From contig NW_025064881.1 in NCBI RefSeq assembly GCF_019112545.1, positions 1,028,591 to 1,092,590 on the forward strand: a stretch of DNA of 64,000 bases. The letters are read 5' to 3'. The position numbers were made by a program, and so were the translations under genes. Numbering within the stretch: the stretch's first letter is position 1; every line of letters begins with the position of its first letter. This document shows positions 11,380-23,794 of the stretch, piece by piece. Origin of the DNA: Guyanagaster necrorhizus. Lineage: Eukaryota; Basidiomycota; Agaricomycetes; Agaricales; Physalacriaceae. The notes beneath the pieces were generated by a model. The model did no database searches. It saw only the letters and a program-made list of their open reading frames with translations, and was not told the origin of the DNA.

Positions 11380-14300
11380 TTAATTTAGGGATAATTCATA
11401 GCTTCATATAGCATCCACCATATCCATTCACTTTTCATTAATCCATTGGTTGGATTCAGGGCTATAACCTTTTCAATTAACCAAATAGTTGACTGTAGTA
11501 GTTATATCACCATCTTTTGCCTTGACTTTGCATAGTTTGTAGTTTAATATTTGATTGATTTTATAGTGTTCTTCATCATTGATTGGGTCAAAAGGCAGAG
11601 GCTGTGGCTGTTCCTGGTTAAGAAATGCTGATGCAACATATGGTGTTAATAACATCTCATTGAAGATATTGTGAATTTTTCAATGTGCCAGCAGGTGCAG
11701 ACAATAGGCAGATGCTCTAATTTTAGCTATTACTGAGAACAGGCCCATGCATTTGTCAGAAAGCTTTTGTTTTAGCTGTGGCAAGTGAAGGTTGGTTGTG
11801 TCTAATCAAACCTTGTCATTTATATTGTATGTGTATGCAGTTTGGTGATGTATATTATACTGCTTCTTTATAGATAAGGCTGCTTTCTTGAGCATGATAT
11901 GCATTTCATTGTGGGTCTTTGACATGATGGTGGTGAACTTGGTAGATACTGGCATAGTGATATAGGCACATTTTGTTTGGGTGATGTTTGAGTAATGTTT
12001 GTAGTTTATAAAAAATAGTGAGTTGCCTGTTGTAGAGTAGACCTGATTATTGTGTTAGAAGGCTGCTAGAGTGAGCCATTCAACTCAATCATCTTGCTGA
12101 TAGTTTATGAAAAGGCAGAGATATTTTTCAACTTCCTGATTGACTCTTTTCATTTGGCCATCAGTCTGTAGGTGGTATGCAGTAGAAGTATTTTGCCAGA
12201 TGTTGAGTAATTTATATAAGTCATCTATAAACTTAGAGATGAACTGCAGTCCTCTATCAGGGATAATGACCTGTGACATTCCATATTTGGCATAGACCTC
12301 ATTCTATAAGATCTTTGCCCATTCTTTGGATGTTAACTCTATCATGCATGCAATCAGAATGATTGCTTTTGAGAATCTGTCTACAATGACAATGATTGCA
12401 TTATAGTCATTACAGTCTGGAAGTCCTATGATCATATTAATGAAGATATGAGTTCAGGGTGATTGAGCTACTTTGTTGGGATGGAGTGATACTGCCTTTG
12501 CTTGGATTGAGGACTTTTCTTGCTGACAGGTTTTACATCTCTTTATATATCGCTCAATGTTCTGACCTATCTTCAGTCACTAATACTTGTGTAAAACTAA
12601 TTTTTTAGTTTTTATGATTTCTGGATGTCTCCTAATGGTATGATCATAACATGTGGCAATGATCTTGCCTCATAACTCTTAGTCTCAGAGAATGTAAATC
12701 TGCCTATCATAGCAGATCAGTCCTTTCTTTCTTGTCATTCTCCTTTCATGGTTTAGAGATGGGGTCACATGCTGGTTTTATTTGCTGGTGTCTCTGGTCA
12801 CACTTTTAATTCATTTATGGATCTCTTTTTCAGTTGGCATGATCATTGCTCAGAAGTGTTTGAGCTTTAGCAATGTTACTCTCTCATTATCATATCCTCC
12901 TTGATCATGATCAGCATATCAACTGAGAAGATCAGTCTTTTTGTTTGCTGTCTCTGTCTTATGATGTAGAGTGTAAAGATATTGGCTTAACTCTGTTATC
13001 CAGCAGACTTGTTGCTAATTCAGTTTTTGTGGTTGATAGAAATATCTGAGATTTTAGTGGTCTGTCCAAATCTTAAAGGTCTTAGTTGCACCAATGAGGT
13101 AATGTTGCCACTTCTCTAAGGTGAGCATTATCACAAGCAACTCCTTGTCATAAATCTCATAATTTCATTTGGTCACTGTTAAGGCTTTAGAGAGGAAGAC
13201 AATTGGTCACCATTTTCAATCTTGTTTTTGAGATAGGATGGCCTCTATAGCATTCTTGCTTGAATCAGCTTTTACTTGGAATTTGCCATCTTGGTTCAGA
13301 ATGACTAGTACTACATTCTTTATAAGGTGTTGTTTTAAGTTATTGAAGGCTGTCTGTTGTGATAGTCTCTATGTCTAGGGAGCATTGCTGGTTAGTTGCA
13401 TTATTGGTCAAATGATTTTGCTATAGTCTTATATAAACTGGCAGTAGAAGTTTGTGAATCCTAGAAAGGACTGGAGCTTCTTCTTCTTTGTTGGTTCCAG
13501 CTACTCAACTACCCTGGCCACTTTGATGGAGTCTATGCAGATGCTTCTCTTGCTAATGATGATCCCTAAGTATTCTATTTCTAATACCTCAAATTCACAC
13601 TTCTCCACTTTGAGGAATAGTTTGTGTTTCTTCATCAGGGCCAACACCTGCCATACTAGTATGCAGTGTTCTTTTTTAGTTTTTGATATGATCAGGATGT
13701 CATTGAGATAAATGGTCACTTTTCTGATGGCAATGAGGTCCTTGAAGATATTGTTCATCATCCACTGGAAAGTGGCTGGTGAGTTGGTTAATCCAAAGAA
13801 CATAACTATTGGCTCAAACAGTCTCTGATTTGTTCTAAAGGCAGCCTTCCACTTGTCACCTTCTTTGATCCAGATGTTGTTGTATCTCTAGTGGACATTA
13901 AGCTTAGTGTGATACTTGGCCCTTTAGAGTTTATCCATTAGCTCTGAGATTAAAGAAAGAGGGTAATGATTTTTGATCAGCATCTCATTAAGCTTTTGAT
14001 AATTCTGAACCAGCTGGAGTTTGCCATCCTTCTTTTTGATAAAGAAGAATGGAGAAGCCATGGGTGATTTGGATGGTCAGATTCTCTCACTAGATAGGTT
14101 CTTATCAAGGGATTTGTCAAGTTCTTGTTGTTTGTTATTACTGAGTGGGTATGTTTTACAGTCCAGGTTGGTGTTGGCATTGGAATCAGCTCAATAGTGT
14201 GATACTATAGTTTGGGTTCTGGGAGTTCATTGAAGCTCTCCTTTTCAAAGAGGTCCCTGTAGTCTTGTACCCACTCAGGTATTATCTCTTCAAATGTTTT

Positions 14301-15266
14301 CTTCTTCTTTCCTGCATTGGCTTTTGCTGCCAAGTTGTTAGTGTAATGTATGGCCCATATGTGCAGGACGTATTGAATGTCAATAGTGAGGATAGTCTCT
14401 CTATCTTCCATTTCTTTATCTTATTTGTCATCTGAATCTTTGTCTGGTAGCTCAAATGAAAGTCTTTGATATTTGCAATATGTGAAGGTGATCTTCCCAG
14501 TCTTCCAGTTGATCAGAGGGTTGTGATAGATCAATCAGTCATGTCCAAGAAAGACTTCCTTAGTTTCAAGATCAGTGACTGCCAGGTCAATTCTTTTAGA
14601 ATGATCTCTGATCATGAGTTGTAATTTGATGAACTTAGTTATAGAGCCTGCTTGGTTCTTTGTTCTGTTGGCATTATAGACAGAGATTGGAGCAGCAGTG
14701 GCTCTGATGGGGAGTTGGTGCTTGTTGACAAAAGCATGATTTATAGAGCTGCCTGTGCAGCTGCTGTCAACTAGCACTGTTACTGCATGGACAGAGCAGT
14801 TAGTGAGTGTTTCAATCTGGGCTCTTATTGTCAGATCATATTCTTAGTTTTTGATCTATCAGATATATCTCTGTGGTCCTCTTAGTTCATTAAGCCACTC
14901 CAAGGCTTGGCATTGCTCTGCCTCCTTTATCTCTTTGATCATTTCATCAATGACTTCTTCAACTTGGGTTTTGTGTACCTAATTCTTAAGTATGGCTTTT
15001 ATTGCTTCTTTGATGGCCCTCTAGGTCTATTTAGTATCAAATGGCTTGAGCCATCTAGTGGAGATCTCTCCTCCTGTTTGGGCTATAGGCATTTGAGTCT
15101 TCTCCTTCAGCAATTCTTTGATGTGTGAAATAGAAATTGATTCAGATATACTCAAATGCACATATAAGTTAGGCATAGTGGTAGCTACAGAAGTACTATC
15201 AGTCCATCCAGCAGCTGTGGTTTGCACACCATCAAGTCCTTCAGCTGATCCAGTGGAATCACTCAC
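11380..15266 (-). pseudogene. pol: Element E/D pol pseudogene
   Basis: Degenerate Pol, probably an E/D hybrid. The N-terminal linker VSDSTGSAEGL starts at 15266 and reaches RWLKPFDT near 15040. Protease has DSSC at 14768-14757 (DSG to DSS). A linker at 14411-14205 (PEWVQDYRDLFEKESF) leads into reverse transcriptase at 13.4-14.2 kb, with YLND at 13699-13710. RNase H is near 13.1-13.35 kb and the H2C2 finger near 12.5-12.65 kb. Integrase keeps an Asp in IIPDRGLQF near 12260 and QTDGQ near 12165. The chromodomain, about 11380-11600, has lost its clean frame. The span is two bases over a multiple of three, so there are indels as well as stops. The recombination point between E and D pol cannot be placed without an alignment. 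Confidence 0.85.
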
Positions 15267-18200
15267 TGATCAGCTCCATCTTTCACTTCCTCAATTTTTG
15301 TTTCAGTGCTAAGTTTTTCTGCCTTCTTTTGCAGCTCAGTGATCTGTGCTCATATGTCTTTATGGATCTGCTTCTTATTCAGGCAATTCTTCAACATGTG
15401 GCCCTTCTAGCCACAGTTGAAGTATTTTCTCTCCTTCTTTAGTTAGTTAATATCCATGAGCTTCTCTGCTCCTGTGTATATAGTCCCTGTTCCTGTCTTC
15501 TGTATGCTATAAGCAGCACTGGCTATCGACAATCCTATTTTAAGTGCATTGTTGGATTTGGACTCTGAGACTAAAGACTGATTCAGCTTCTAATAGTCCT
15601 GCAGAGTGGACTGCTCTGCCTTCTGTCTTTGTTGCTTCTTGTATATTTTGACAATCCTCTCCTTCCATTTATTGTAGCCCTTTGGGATGAACTTTTCAAT
15701 AGCTGAGATTATCATGATGTATGAGGGCAGAGATCCTCTCTTGAGAGTCTCAACCATTCACTCATTGTCAGCAATATCATCCTGTATTCCAGTGAGTTTG
15801 GCAAGTTGCTGCAGTTTGTCAAAATAATCAGTTGCCATCTTATCTCCTATCTTCTATTCCTTGATCTTTTGCTTGTGTACTTCTTGTATTGCCAGATCAA
15901 TGAATTTGTCATTTAGCATCTGCTTAAACACTGGCCATGAGGGATACTGATAATGTTCTCTTGTGATTGATTAAAATTGGAGAGATTAGGATCCACCATA
16001 CTTTTGCTTTATCCTCCAGATAAGAGGTGGCAAAAATGACATGGTTTATGTCAGTTCTCAGGTATATGGTATAGACTTCAAAATACTGTTTGCAGTCTAT
16101 GAGAAAATGGTTGATATCATCAGAGGCCCTCTTAAAAGGTCAGAGTTTCTGGAGTAAGTCAGGTTTGCACTGAAAGACAGCAGCATTCTTTGGTAGTAGT
16201 CCCATTGGATTAGACCACTCATTAAAGGGTGGGTGCTGCCAGTTAGTTGGTGGCCTGGAGAATGAATGAAGGGATCTATTATCAGCAACAGGGCTTCCTT
16301 GAGGTGCAGCTTCTTTTCACATGATCACCCCATCACATATGGTGAATCCTAGGCAGACTGCCTCTGAATTGTCATGGATTAGTTCCTTTCTGGTGTTACT
16401 GCCTGTAGCTTCATCTGGTGGTGGTTGAGTGCTGAGGAGTCAGCTCCTCTTGCCAGCTCAGAGATATATGGCTTGAGAGATTGGTTGGGGTCTAGAGTGA
16501 GAGAGCCAAAATGCTGAGGACTGGACCAATGGTGTGGAGTATGACTGCCAGCTTTGTTAGCTTTGTACTGAGAGTGCTATATAGATGGCTCTTTTTAGGG
16601 TGATAGAGGGTGGCTAAGGCATTGGTTGGACATCAAACTTTGATTTATAGGCTAGTAGCTTGTAGAGCCAGTCTTCCAGATGTCTGACATTATAGATCTG
16701 CACAGCATGTTGAGTGGCTGCATGCTGTAGAATGTTCTGTTGTTCTTCTGGTTCTGCATTAATATATAAAAGTCCCATCTGCAATGCTAACCACTTAGTA
16801 TCATACTATAGAAATATTACCTCTGTTCAATATAAGTCATGGTATTCCTCAACCCATGCTCTTTGTATCTCCTTCTATAGCATTTCTTTATCTACTTCTT
16901 CTGCTATATACTTCATGAAATCCTCAAGCTTATATAAGGCCTTGCTGCTCTCCATATCCTTATCATCCTCTTTCTTAAGGAGAAAACTGACAGGTGGGTC
17001 AAAGATACTCCCTATGGAAGGTCTGATTGTTGTGAGAGAGCTGCTAGGGCTGGGTGCTAAGCCTGACTTCAGTGCTGAGAGAGACAGAAGTAGTGGAGAG
17101 GCCCACTTGGAGACCAGCTTCAATCTCGACATTGTACCTATTGCCACTATGCATTCACACTATCTCCAAGTCCTTGCTATAGACTCAGAAGTTTCTATAG
17201 AACCTCTTATTGAGAAACTGTCAAGTGACTCAGCTTTTGAGAAATCCACAGAGAGTGTGGTCAGAGATATAGGTGTTGAGAGATACTCATAATCTGTAGT
17301 GTTTGAGGATAGACTCATCATTCTCATAGACAGTGTCAGAGCTGGAGATATGGCAGAAAGGAGGATACTCAAGAGTCTCAAGGCTGATGGTTCATCAGAG
17401 AGAATAAGGGGTTCCATCTCTGTTTTCTCTCCTGTTGACTTTGCTGAAGGTGACAGAGCTATAGGGTCCTGCCTAAGGGTCAGTGTCAGTGGTGCTTGGC
17501 TCCCTGAAGATGAGAGTAGAGAGCTTGGAGTAGAGCCCATACCAGCCAGGAGAGCTGCTTTCCAAGCAGGCAGCTTTGGTCTGTTGCTGCTGCTCACACC
17601 TCTGTCTGTCATACTCTGCTTCCTCATGCTCTTGCTGAGCCTCTGCCTGGATGTGCTTCACAAGGTCTTCTTGAGCTTGCTCAGAGCTAGGCCAGGCTCA
17701 CTCTTCTGCTTCTTGCTGCTCTCACTGTCATAGTGTGTAGTTAAATAGGACACTGAAGTCCCAGTCAGAGAAGAGCCAATAAATGATTCAGTCTCTCACT
17801 GCCTACCTCTATCTTGCTCACTCTTTTGTCTGATCCTGCTGCTCTTTGGTCAGCATCAGCTCCAGCCCATGGTTACTTGAACTGGAGTAGCTTGTGGGGC
17901 TCCTGTTTGGGATAGCATAGAGAGAGTCATATTCTGAGTTTCCCACAAATAATGGAACTCAGAATTCTAGAGCCACTCTAGAGGCATCAAGAGAATCCCA
18001 GAGGTGGTCAGCAATCCTATGGGTTCTACTAATGGTAGAAGAGTCAGGGGACAGTGAGTCATTAAAGAATATCAGAGAGAGGTCCTCATCCTCATGATCA
18101 GAGATAGGAGGCAGGATCTATAGATTCTAGAATTCTGTGAGATGAGGGTTTTGGTCTCTGCTCTCTGATCATTGAGGGGAGTATCTATGTCTTTCTTCTT

Positions 18201-18504
18201 CTTGAATGTCTCTCTGATGTGAGCCACTAGGCCCAGCTTCAGGTATAGCTCACTCCATGAGCTAGTGAGACATTTGTCAGGATTTGAAGATGTCATATAA
18301 AGGCAAATCTGGGGTTACATTTCATAGAATGCAGCAGATATTCTGAAATTCATAATAGTGTCTAACTGTCTATGCTGTGATTGATTGGTGTCCTCAGCAC
18401 AGCTGAATGATCACCAATAATTTTAACAATATTCTGATAATGGAGGTGAGAAGTTCAAAGAACTTATAGTCAAAGTTAGAGTCTGATGTGTCAATGGATG
18501 ACAT
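15263..18504 (-). pseudogene. gag: Element D gag pseudogene
   Basis: Gag of the copy that ends in the internal LTR. The ATG at 18504-18502 is the first after its leader. Recognisable parts are the hydrophobic N-terminus near 18.4 kb; a long open stretch at 17627-17160, Ser/Thr-rich, ending in SFSIRGSIETSESIAR; the block 17147-16875 leading to FMKYIAEEVDKEML; the capsid-like domain 15.65-16.1 kb; and a knuckle near 15390-15440 reading YFNCG*KGHMLKNC. In the knuckle the first Cys is Tyr and a TAG interrupts. The CAG-TGA end is overlapped by pol. Relative to the ATG, several blocks sit in a shifted frame. Confidence 0.78.
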
Positions 18505-18547
18505 TCAGTTTCCTCCACACTATAGTGCATGAGGAAAGGAAAAAGAA

Positions 18548-18560
18548 AACTTTGAGCTAA
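18548..18560 (-). promoter_or_regulatory. Element D self-primer binding site
   Basis: The minus strand reads TTAGCTCAAAGTT beside the D LTR. This is 12 of 13 bases complementary to AGCTTTGAGCTAA at 18729-18717; the mismatch is a single C to T change. Confidence 0.65.
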
Positions 18561-18561
18561 T

Positions 18562-19030
18562 TGTTAGATCCAAGCTGCATATGATTGTAAATATATGATA
18601 AACTGATGTCACTTTGCACTTCAAGTGAGAACATCAGAGTTCACTGATGTGAATATTGATCATAATGCATCAAGGCCTTAGTGATTAGCTTGAGTGTAGA
18701 ATAGTGTGAATAAACTTTAGCTCAAAGCTGAGATTACTTCAGTGAGAGCTATCTTCCTTATATATATAGTGTGGTACTTCTATAAATACTCTTATTTATT
18801 ATGTTGGTACTGGAAATTATGCTCATTGTTTTTAAGCATTACTACCACCTACAATAGTATTGTTGTGTATCATTAGGCAATACTGCTGTGTCAAAAGACA
18901 ATGGTCAATCAGGCTTGTTGTGCTGACTAAGCCAATCTCACAGTCTCAAGTGCTGGATTAGATACTCTGACTAAGCATAAATAGAGGTTAACTTTGTAAA
19001 AAGAAAGGAAAATAGGGAAAAATTATAATA
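18562..19030 (-). repeat. Element D 5' LTR (internal to E, without a partner)
   Basis: 469 bp, TGTTAGATCC...AATA. It is clearly different from both E LTRs (for example in its TATA surroundings and its AAATAGGG tail), and no second copy occurs between 10905 and 18562. The next bases, TTATA (19031-19035), would be its target duplication; the partner copy is lost. It lies inside E gag at a point equivalent to about 15888 in the D gag. Confidence 0.85.
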
Positions 19031-21664
19031 TTATATCACTGGATCAATGAATTTGTCATTTAGCATTTGTTTAAAGACTAGCCATGAGAGATATTGATAG
19101 TGTTGTTGGGTTGTAGAGCAGAAGTTTGAGGAGATCAAGATCCATTATATTTTGACTTTGTCCTCCAAGTATAAGAAGATGAAGGCAATCTGGTTCATGT
19201 TGATGCTCAGGTAGACAGTATACACTCTGAAGTACTGCTCACAATCAACCAGGAATCAGTTGATGTTATCAGAGGCCTTCTTGAAGGACTGAGGCTTCTG
19301 AAGTAGATCAGGTTTACATTGTAAAACAGTGGCATTTTCAGATAATAGTCTTATCAGATTAGGCTATTCACCAAAGGGCAGGTGATGCCAGTCAGTAGGT
19401 GGTCCAGAAAAGAAATAAAGAGATCTGTCATCAGCAGTGGGACTCTCTTAGGATGCAGCCTCTTTTCATATGATTACCCTATCATGTCACATAGTGAATT
19501 TCAGTCAGACTGCCTCCAGATTATCTCAAACTGGTTTTTTACTAGTATTACTACCTGTTGCTTCATCAGGTGGTAGTTGAGTGCTGAAGAGTTGACTCTC
19601 CTTGCCAGTCCAAAGGTTTTGAGTGTCAATTGGTTAGATTATCAGCTGTGGTCTGAAGCAGAAGAGCTGAGTAGCCAAGAATCAGACAAATAGAGTGAAG
19701 TACAAATATTGACTTCATACTGAGGATGCCATGTAAATAGCTCATTTTGATATGATAGATGGTGACCAAAGTATTAGTCAGACCTCAAATCTTGATTGGT
19801 ATTTTGGCAGCTCATGAAGCTGATCCTTTGGATATCTGACATTGTATGTTCAAATTGCATATTCAGTGGCAGAATATTGTAGAATGTCCTGTTGCTTGTC
19901 TGGTTCTGCATTAATATATAATTGTCCCATATGCAATGCCAAGCATTTGGCATCATACCATAGAAAAGTTACTTCTGTCTGATACAGGTTGTGATACTCT
20001 CTGATCTTAGCTCTCTGAATCTTCTCCTCCAGTGCTTCTTTGTCAGTTTCTTCCTTGGCATATTTCATAAAATCCTTAAGCTTATAAGGCTCTTTGCTGC
20101 TCTCTGTCTCTTTGTTGTTCTAATCCTCATTGTCTCTCCTGAGGAGAAAAGTGATAGGCTGGTTGAAGATGCTCCCTATAAAAGGTCTGATTGTTGCAGG
20201 AAAGCTGCTGGGGCTGAGTGCTAAGCTCAGCTTCAAGATTGAGGAGAACAGAGGTAGTGAAGAGGCCTGCTTAGAGACTGGCTCCAATCTTGATATTGTA
20301 CCTGTTGCTGCTATATGCTCATATTGCCTCCAGGTCCTAGCTATAGACTCAGAAGTTTTGATGGAACCTCTCATTGAGAAACTGTCATGCAACTCAGCTT
20401 TTAAGGAATCCCTGGAAAGCACAGTCAGAGATGTGAGCATTGAGAGGTACTCATAGTCTATAGTAGTCAAGGATGGACTCACTATTCTGCTGGGTGGTAT
20501 TAGAACTGAGAGTATATCAGAAAGAGAGATATTTGAGGGTTTCAGGGCTGATAGTTCATCAAAAAGGATAGGAGATATTATTCCCATTTCCCCTTCTATT
20601 GACTTGGCTGAGAGTGATAGAGCTGTAAGATTCTGCCTAAGAGTCAGTGTCAGTGGTGCTGGATTCTCTAAAGATGAAGATGGAAAGTTCTGACTGGAGG
20701 CCATACCAGCCAGGGGATCTACTCCCCAGGTGGGCTGCCTCTGCTTTCCACTGCTGCTGATGTCTTTGCTGGTTATACTCTGTTCTTCATGCTCATGCTG
20801 AGCCTCCACCTGGGCATGCTCTCTAAGGTCTTCTCAAATCTGCTCAGAGTCATTTCAAGCTTGCTCTTTTTGTCACTGATCTCATTGTTGGACTACTGCA
20901 TCAAAATTGAATGAGACTCAAAGGTCTCAGTCTGGGAATAGTCAGTGTATAATCTGGTCTCTGACTTCTTTTTCTGCACTATATTCAGATCCATCAGACA
21001 GCCTGCCCATCCCATAGCTACTATAGTGGGAGTGGGTTGAGTATGTGGGGCTTCAGATTGAAGTCACATAGAGGGAGTCATGTTCTGTTTCTTCTGAGTG
21101 TGATGAAACACTTCTAGATCTTGAAGCCATCTGAGTGGCATCAAGGGAGTCTCTGACACAGTCAGCAATCTCAAAAGCTCTTGTGATAGAGGAAGGGTTG
21201 GGAGATGGTAAGTCCTCAAAGAAGTTTGAGGGAAGGTCCTTATTCTCATAGTCAGAGATAGGAGGTGAGACTCATGGGTTCTGAAATCCTGCAAGATGAG
21301 AGTTCTGGTTTTAGCTGTCTGGTTTTTTAGGTCAAGGGGAGTATCAGTGCTTCTCCTCTTTTTGAATGTCTCTTTGATATGAGCCACTAGATCTGGCTTT
21401 AGATAAGAGATGCTCTGTGGGCTATTAGGACATCCTTCAGGATTCAGAGATGTTATGGAGAGGTAAGTCTGAGGTTATATTTCATAGAATATGATGAATG
21501 TTCTGAAATTTGTGGTAGTGTTTAACTGCCCATACTGTGGTTGATTAGTGTCTGCAGCACAGCTGTATGATCACCAACAATTTCAATAATGTTCTGATGA
21601 TAGAGGTGAGGAGTTTGAAAAACTCATAGTAGAAGTTAGAGTCTGATATGTTGATGGATGGCAT
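19031..21664 (-). pseudogene. gag: Element E gag 5' remnant
   Basis: The 5' portion of the E gag, cut by the D LTR in the capsid-like domain. It starts at the ATG 21664-21662 after a 57-nt leader. The longest open stretch is 20809-20120, a 229-codon Ser/Thr-rich segment that includes SFSMRGSIKTSESIAR and is one of the best views of the unusual Gag extension. A charged block (KYAKEETDKEALEEKIQRAK) follows at 20068-20009, then capsid-like sequence to 19031. It duplicates the region 15.9-18.5 kb in a diverged form, so two separate elements contributed. Confidence 0.8.
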
Positions 21665-21707
21665 TTGGTTTCCTTCATACTATAGTGCATGAGAAAAGGG
21701 AAGGTAA

Positions 21708-21720
21708 AGCTTTGAGCTAA
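21708..21720 (-). promoter_or_regulatory. Element E self-primer binding site
   Basis: TTAGCTCAAAGCT on the minus strand, one base from the LTR, perfectly complementary to the LTR segment at 21889-21877. Confidence 0.75.
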
Positions 21721-21721
21721 T

Positions 21722-22163
21722 TGTTAGATCTAAGCTGCATATGATCCTAGGTATGTGATAAACTGATGTCATTTCACACTTTAAGTGAGAGCATCAGAGT
21801 CCACTGATATGACTATAGATTGTAATGCAACAAGGCCTTAGTGATTGGCTCAAGAGTAGAATAGTGTGAATAAACTTTAGCTCAAAGCTGGATTGTACCA
21901 GCAAGAGCTGCCCTGCTTATATATATGTCATTGTACTACTATAAATACCCCTACTTATTATGTTTGTGCTGGCTATTATACTTATTGTCCTTGAGCATTA
22001 TTATCATCCACAATAATGCTACTATGCATTGTTGAGCAATGCTGGCATTGAAGACAATGGCCAATTGAGCTTGTTGTGATGACTAAGCATCCCATAATCC
22101 TAAGCACTGGTCTAGGTGCTCTGACTAAGCACCAATAGAGGAAAATAAAAGAAAATCATAACA
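21722..22163 (-). repeat. Element E 5' LTR with promoter
   Basis: 442 bp. TATATAAG on the minus strand at 21923-21916 lies 34 nt upstream of the predicted start A at 21889. Two TGACTAAG motifs (plus strand, near 22080 and 22124) are the paired TTAGTCA boxes. Confidence 0.92.
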
Positions 22164-22168
22164 GGAAC

Positions 22169-22839
22169 TTGGCTAGCTAGTAGTCCTTGAAACCAGAGAA
22201 CTGATACTCAGATGCTGAAACTTTTATTAAGCCAGAATCCAAATTATGTCAAAACTCAAAGTCTGATAAAGACTTCAACTCTTACTCAATACAGATGACT
22301 TAGTAACAAATGCTATTCAAGTCAAGATTACACACAAAACCACTAATAAACTCCTGAACTAGATTATAGTATACCGGCCCTGATGGCATTTAGAATTAGC
22401 TCAAATATGATACTATTTCTAAGTCCAAATTGACTTGGTATTTTACCATAGTGATGTCATTTCTCTAAGTCCAATTTGACTTCAAGGTTATTAACTCAGT
22501 GCAAAGTTGTTTTGGCTAAGTCCACATTGACTCTTAGCCTTCTTAGCATAGCATGGCTATCAGCTCAGAGTCTCAGCTATAGCCTTTGAATGGCTAGCCA
22601 TACAGACTTCAACTTATACAAATATATTATTTAAAATTCATAATTTTTAAGGCTAGTCTGATACCATGCATATCAACAGCAAATGGAAGCTGATAAGAAG
22701 CTGATAAATATACTCTGAAGCATAGGAGAAGATAAAGTGCTATGAGCATTAGAAGAGATGCAACAAGAGAAACAGTGCATATAAGAAGGAAAAGGCAGGA
22801 ATGAAACCATTCTCCACATTCAACTAGAGACATCAAGTG
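22169..22839. other. Non-coding sequence right of element E
   Basis: AT-rich DNA between the target duplication of E and the protease of F. No coding frame or LTR pair is evident. It carries the three-copy repeat listed separately. With 10620-10904, which it joined before E inserted, it may be a regulatory or LTR-like part of another element. Confidence 0.3.
22419..22532. repeat. Three spaced 17-bp direct repeats
   Basis: CTAAGTCCAAATTGACT (22419-22435), CTAAGTCCAATTTGACT (22465-22481) and CTAAGTCCACATTGACT (22516-22532) differ only around position 10-11 and start 46 and 51 bp apart. They are not found in the gypsy LTRs of the window. Function unknown; spaced protein-binding sites are one possibility. 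Confidence 0.7.
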
Positions 22840-23794
22840 GTGAGCACTGAGGCCTTATTAGACAGTGGGTGCATGAAGAGTTCTATAGATAAAGACTTCA
22901 TCTGATGGAATGGATTAATACCTAAAAAATTCCCAGGCTCATTCCAGTATATAATGTGGATAGAACCCTCAATGACAGAGGGTCTATATCAGAGTACTGT
23001 GAACTATGAATGACTGCAGGAAATAGGCATATCAAGCAAATAGACTTTGCTGTAACCCATCTTCATAACTGAGAAGTGTTTCTAGAATATGACTGGCTTT
23101 GGAAGCATAATCTGTAGATAGATTAGAAGGAAGGAGAAGTCATTTTCAATGGATGCATCTGTATTAGAGGACAGGAAGTCCACCCAAACCAAGATAAACC
23201 AGGAGAAACAATATAGCAGAAAATAGAAGAGGGAGATTAACTTCTAATAGGAGACCCTCAACCAGTCATAGAGATCTGGGCAGCTGGTACCACTTCAAAT
23301 GAGTTAGCCACCAAAGCATATGCAGAAAAGCTCAAGAAGTCCTTTAAAGAGATGGTTCTCAGACAGTATAGAGACTTCATCAACATATTTAGCAAGGAAA
23401 ACTTTAATGAACTACCACCAAAAAAACTATGAGATCATGCCATTGAACTGATACCAGGAGCAAACACTAGTCTAGACTGCAAGGTGTATCCACTAGAAAG
23501 AGCTGAATAGAAAGAGTTAGACAAATTTCTGGATGAAAACTTAACTAATAGAAGGATCCAAGTATCCAAGTCTCTCATAGCCTCCCTTTTCTTTTTTGTA
23601 AAAAAAAAGGATAGAAAGTTGTGACCAGTTCAGAATTACTGAAAACTTAATGATCTTACTATTAAAAATCAGTACTCACTTCCATTAATTTCTGAGCTCA
23701 TAGACAAACTATCAGAAGCCAAGTACTTCATCAAACTGAATGTCTAGTGGGGATATAATAATATCTGAATCAAAGAAGATGAATAGAAAGCCAC
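22840..23794 (+). pseudogene. pol: Element F pol, protease to reverse transcriptase (5' part)
   Basis: Plus-strand gypsy Pol remnant. Protease motif LLDSGCMKSSID has its Asp at 22861-22863. A FLEYDWLWKHNL block (equivalent to FLGHDWLI in the other elements) lies near 23090. The pre-RT linker NIFSKENFNELP is near 23380-23420. The start of reverse transcriptase (FFFVKKKDRKL, then IKNQYSLPLISELIDKL) spans about 23580-23720. The coding match ends at the KA of a DEWKA motif at 23794, where insert X begins, and resumes after 25100. Stops are frequent. A gag-pol boundary is not recognisable. Confidence 0.75.

Larger units (their letters stand above)
10905..22163 (-). mobile_element. Element E: Ty3/gypsy chromovirus carrying a recombined nested copy (D)
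   Basis: Outer minus-strand element with 442-bp LTRs at 10905-11346 and 21722-22163 that match each other closely, and a 5-bp target duplication GAAAC (10900-10904) / GGAAC (22164-22168). At 11.3 kb it is longer than its relatives. It contains a third LTR (18562-19030, sub-family D), and the gag 5' half is present twice (15.9-18.5 kb and 19.0-21.7 kb). The simplest reading is that D inserted into E gag and homologous recombination between the two pol regions then removed the D 3' LTR and the intervening DNA. Confidence 0.85.

Noticed and set aside
18562..19030. A simple solo LTR inserted in E gag
   Set aside because: A solo LTR would leave E gag continuous on both sides. Here the gag sequence repeats on the two sides (15.9-18.5 and 19.0-21.7 kb), so a recombinant is needed.
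22419..22532. A CRISPR array from the three spaced repeats
   Set aside because: Only three copies of 17 bp, spacing unequal, and the context is fungal retrotransposon DNA.
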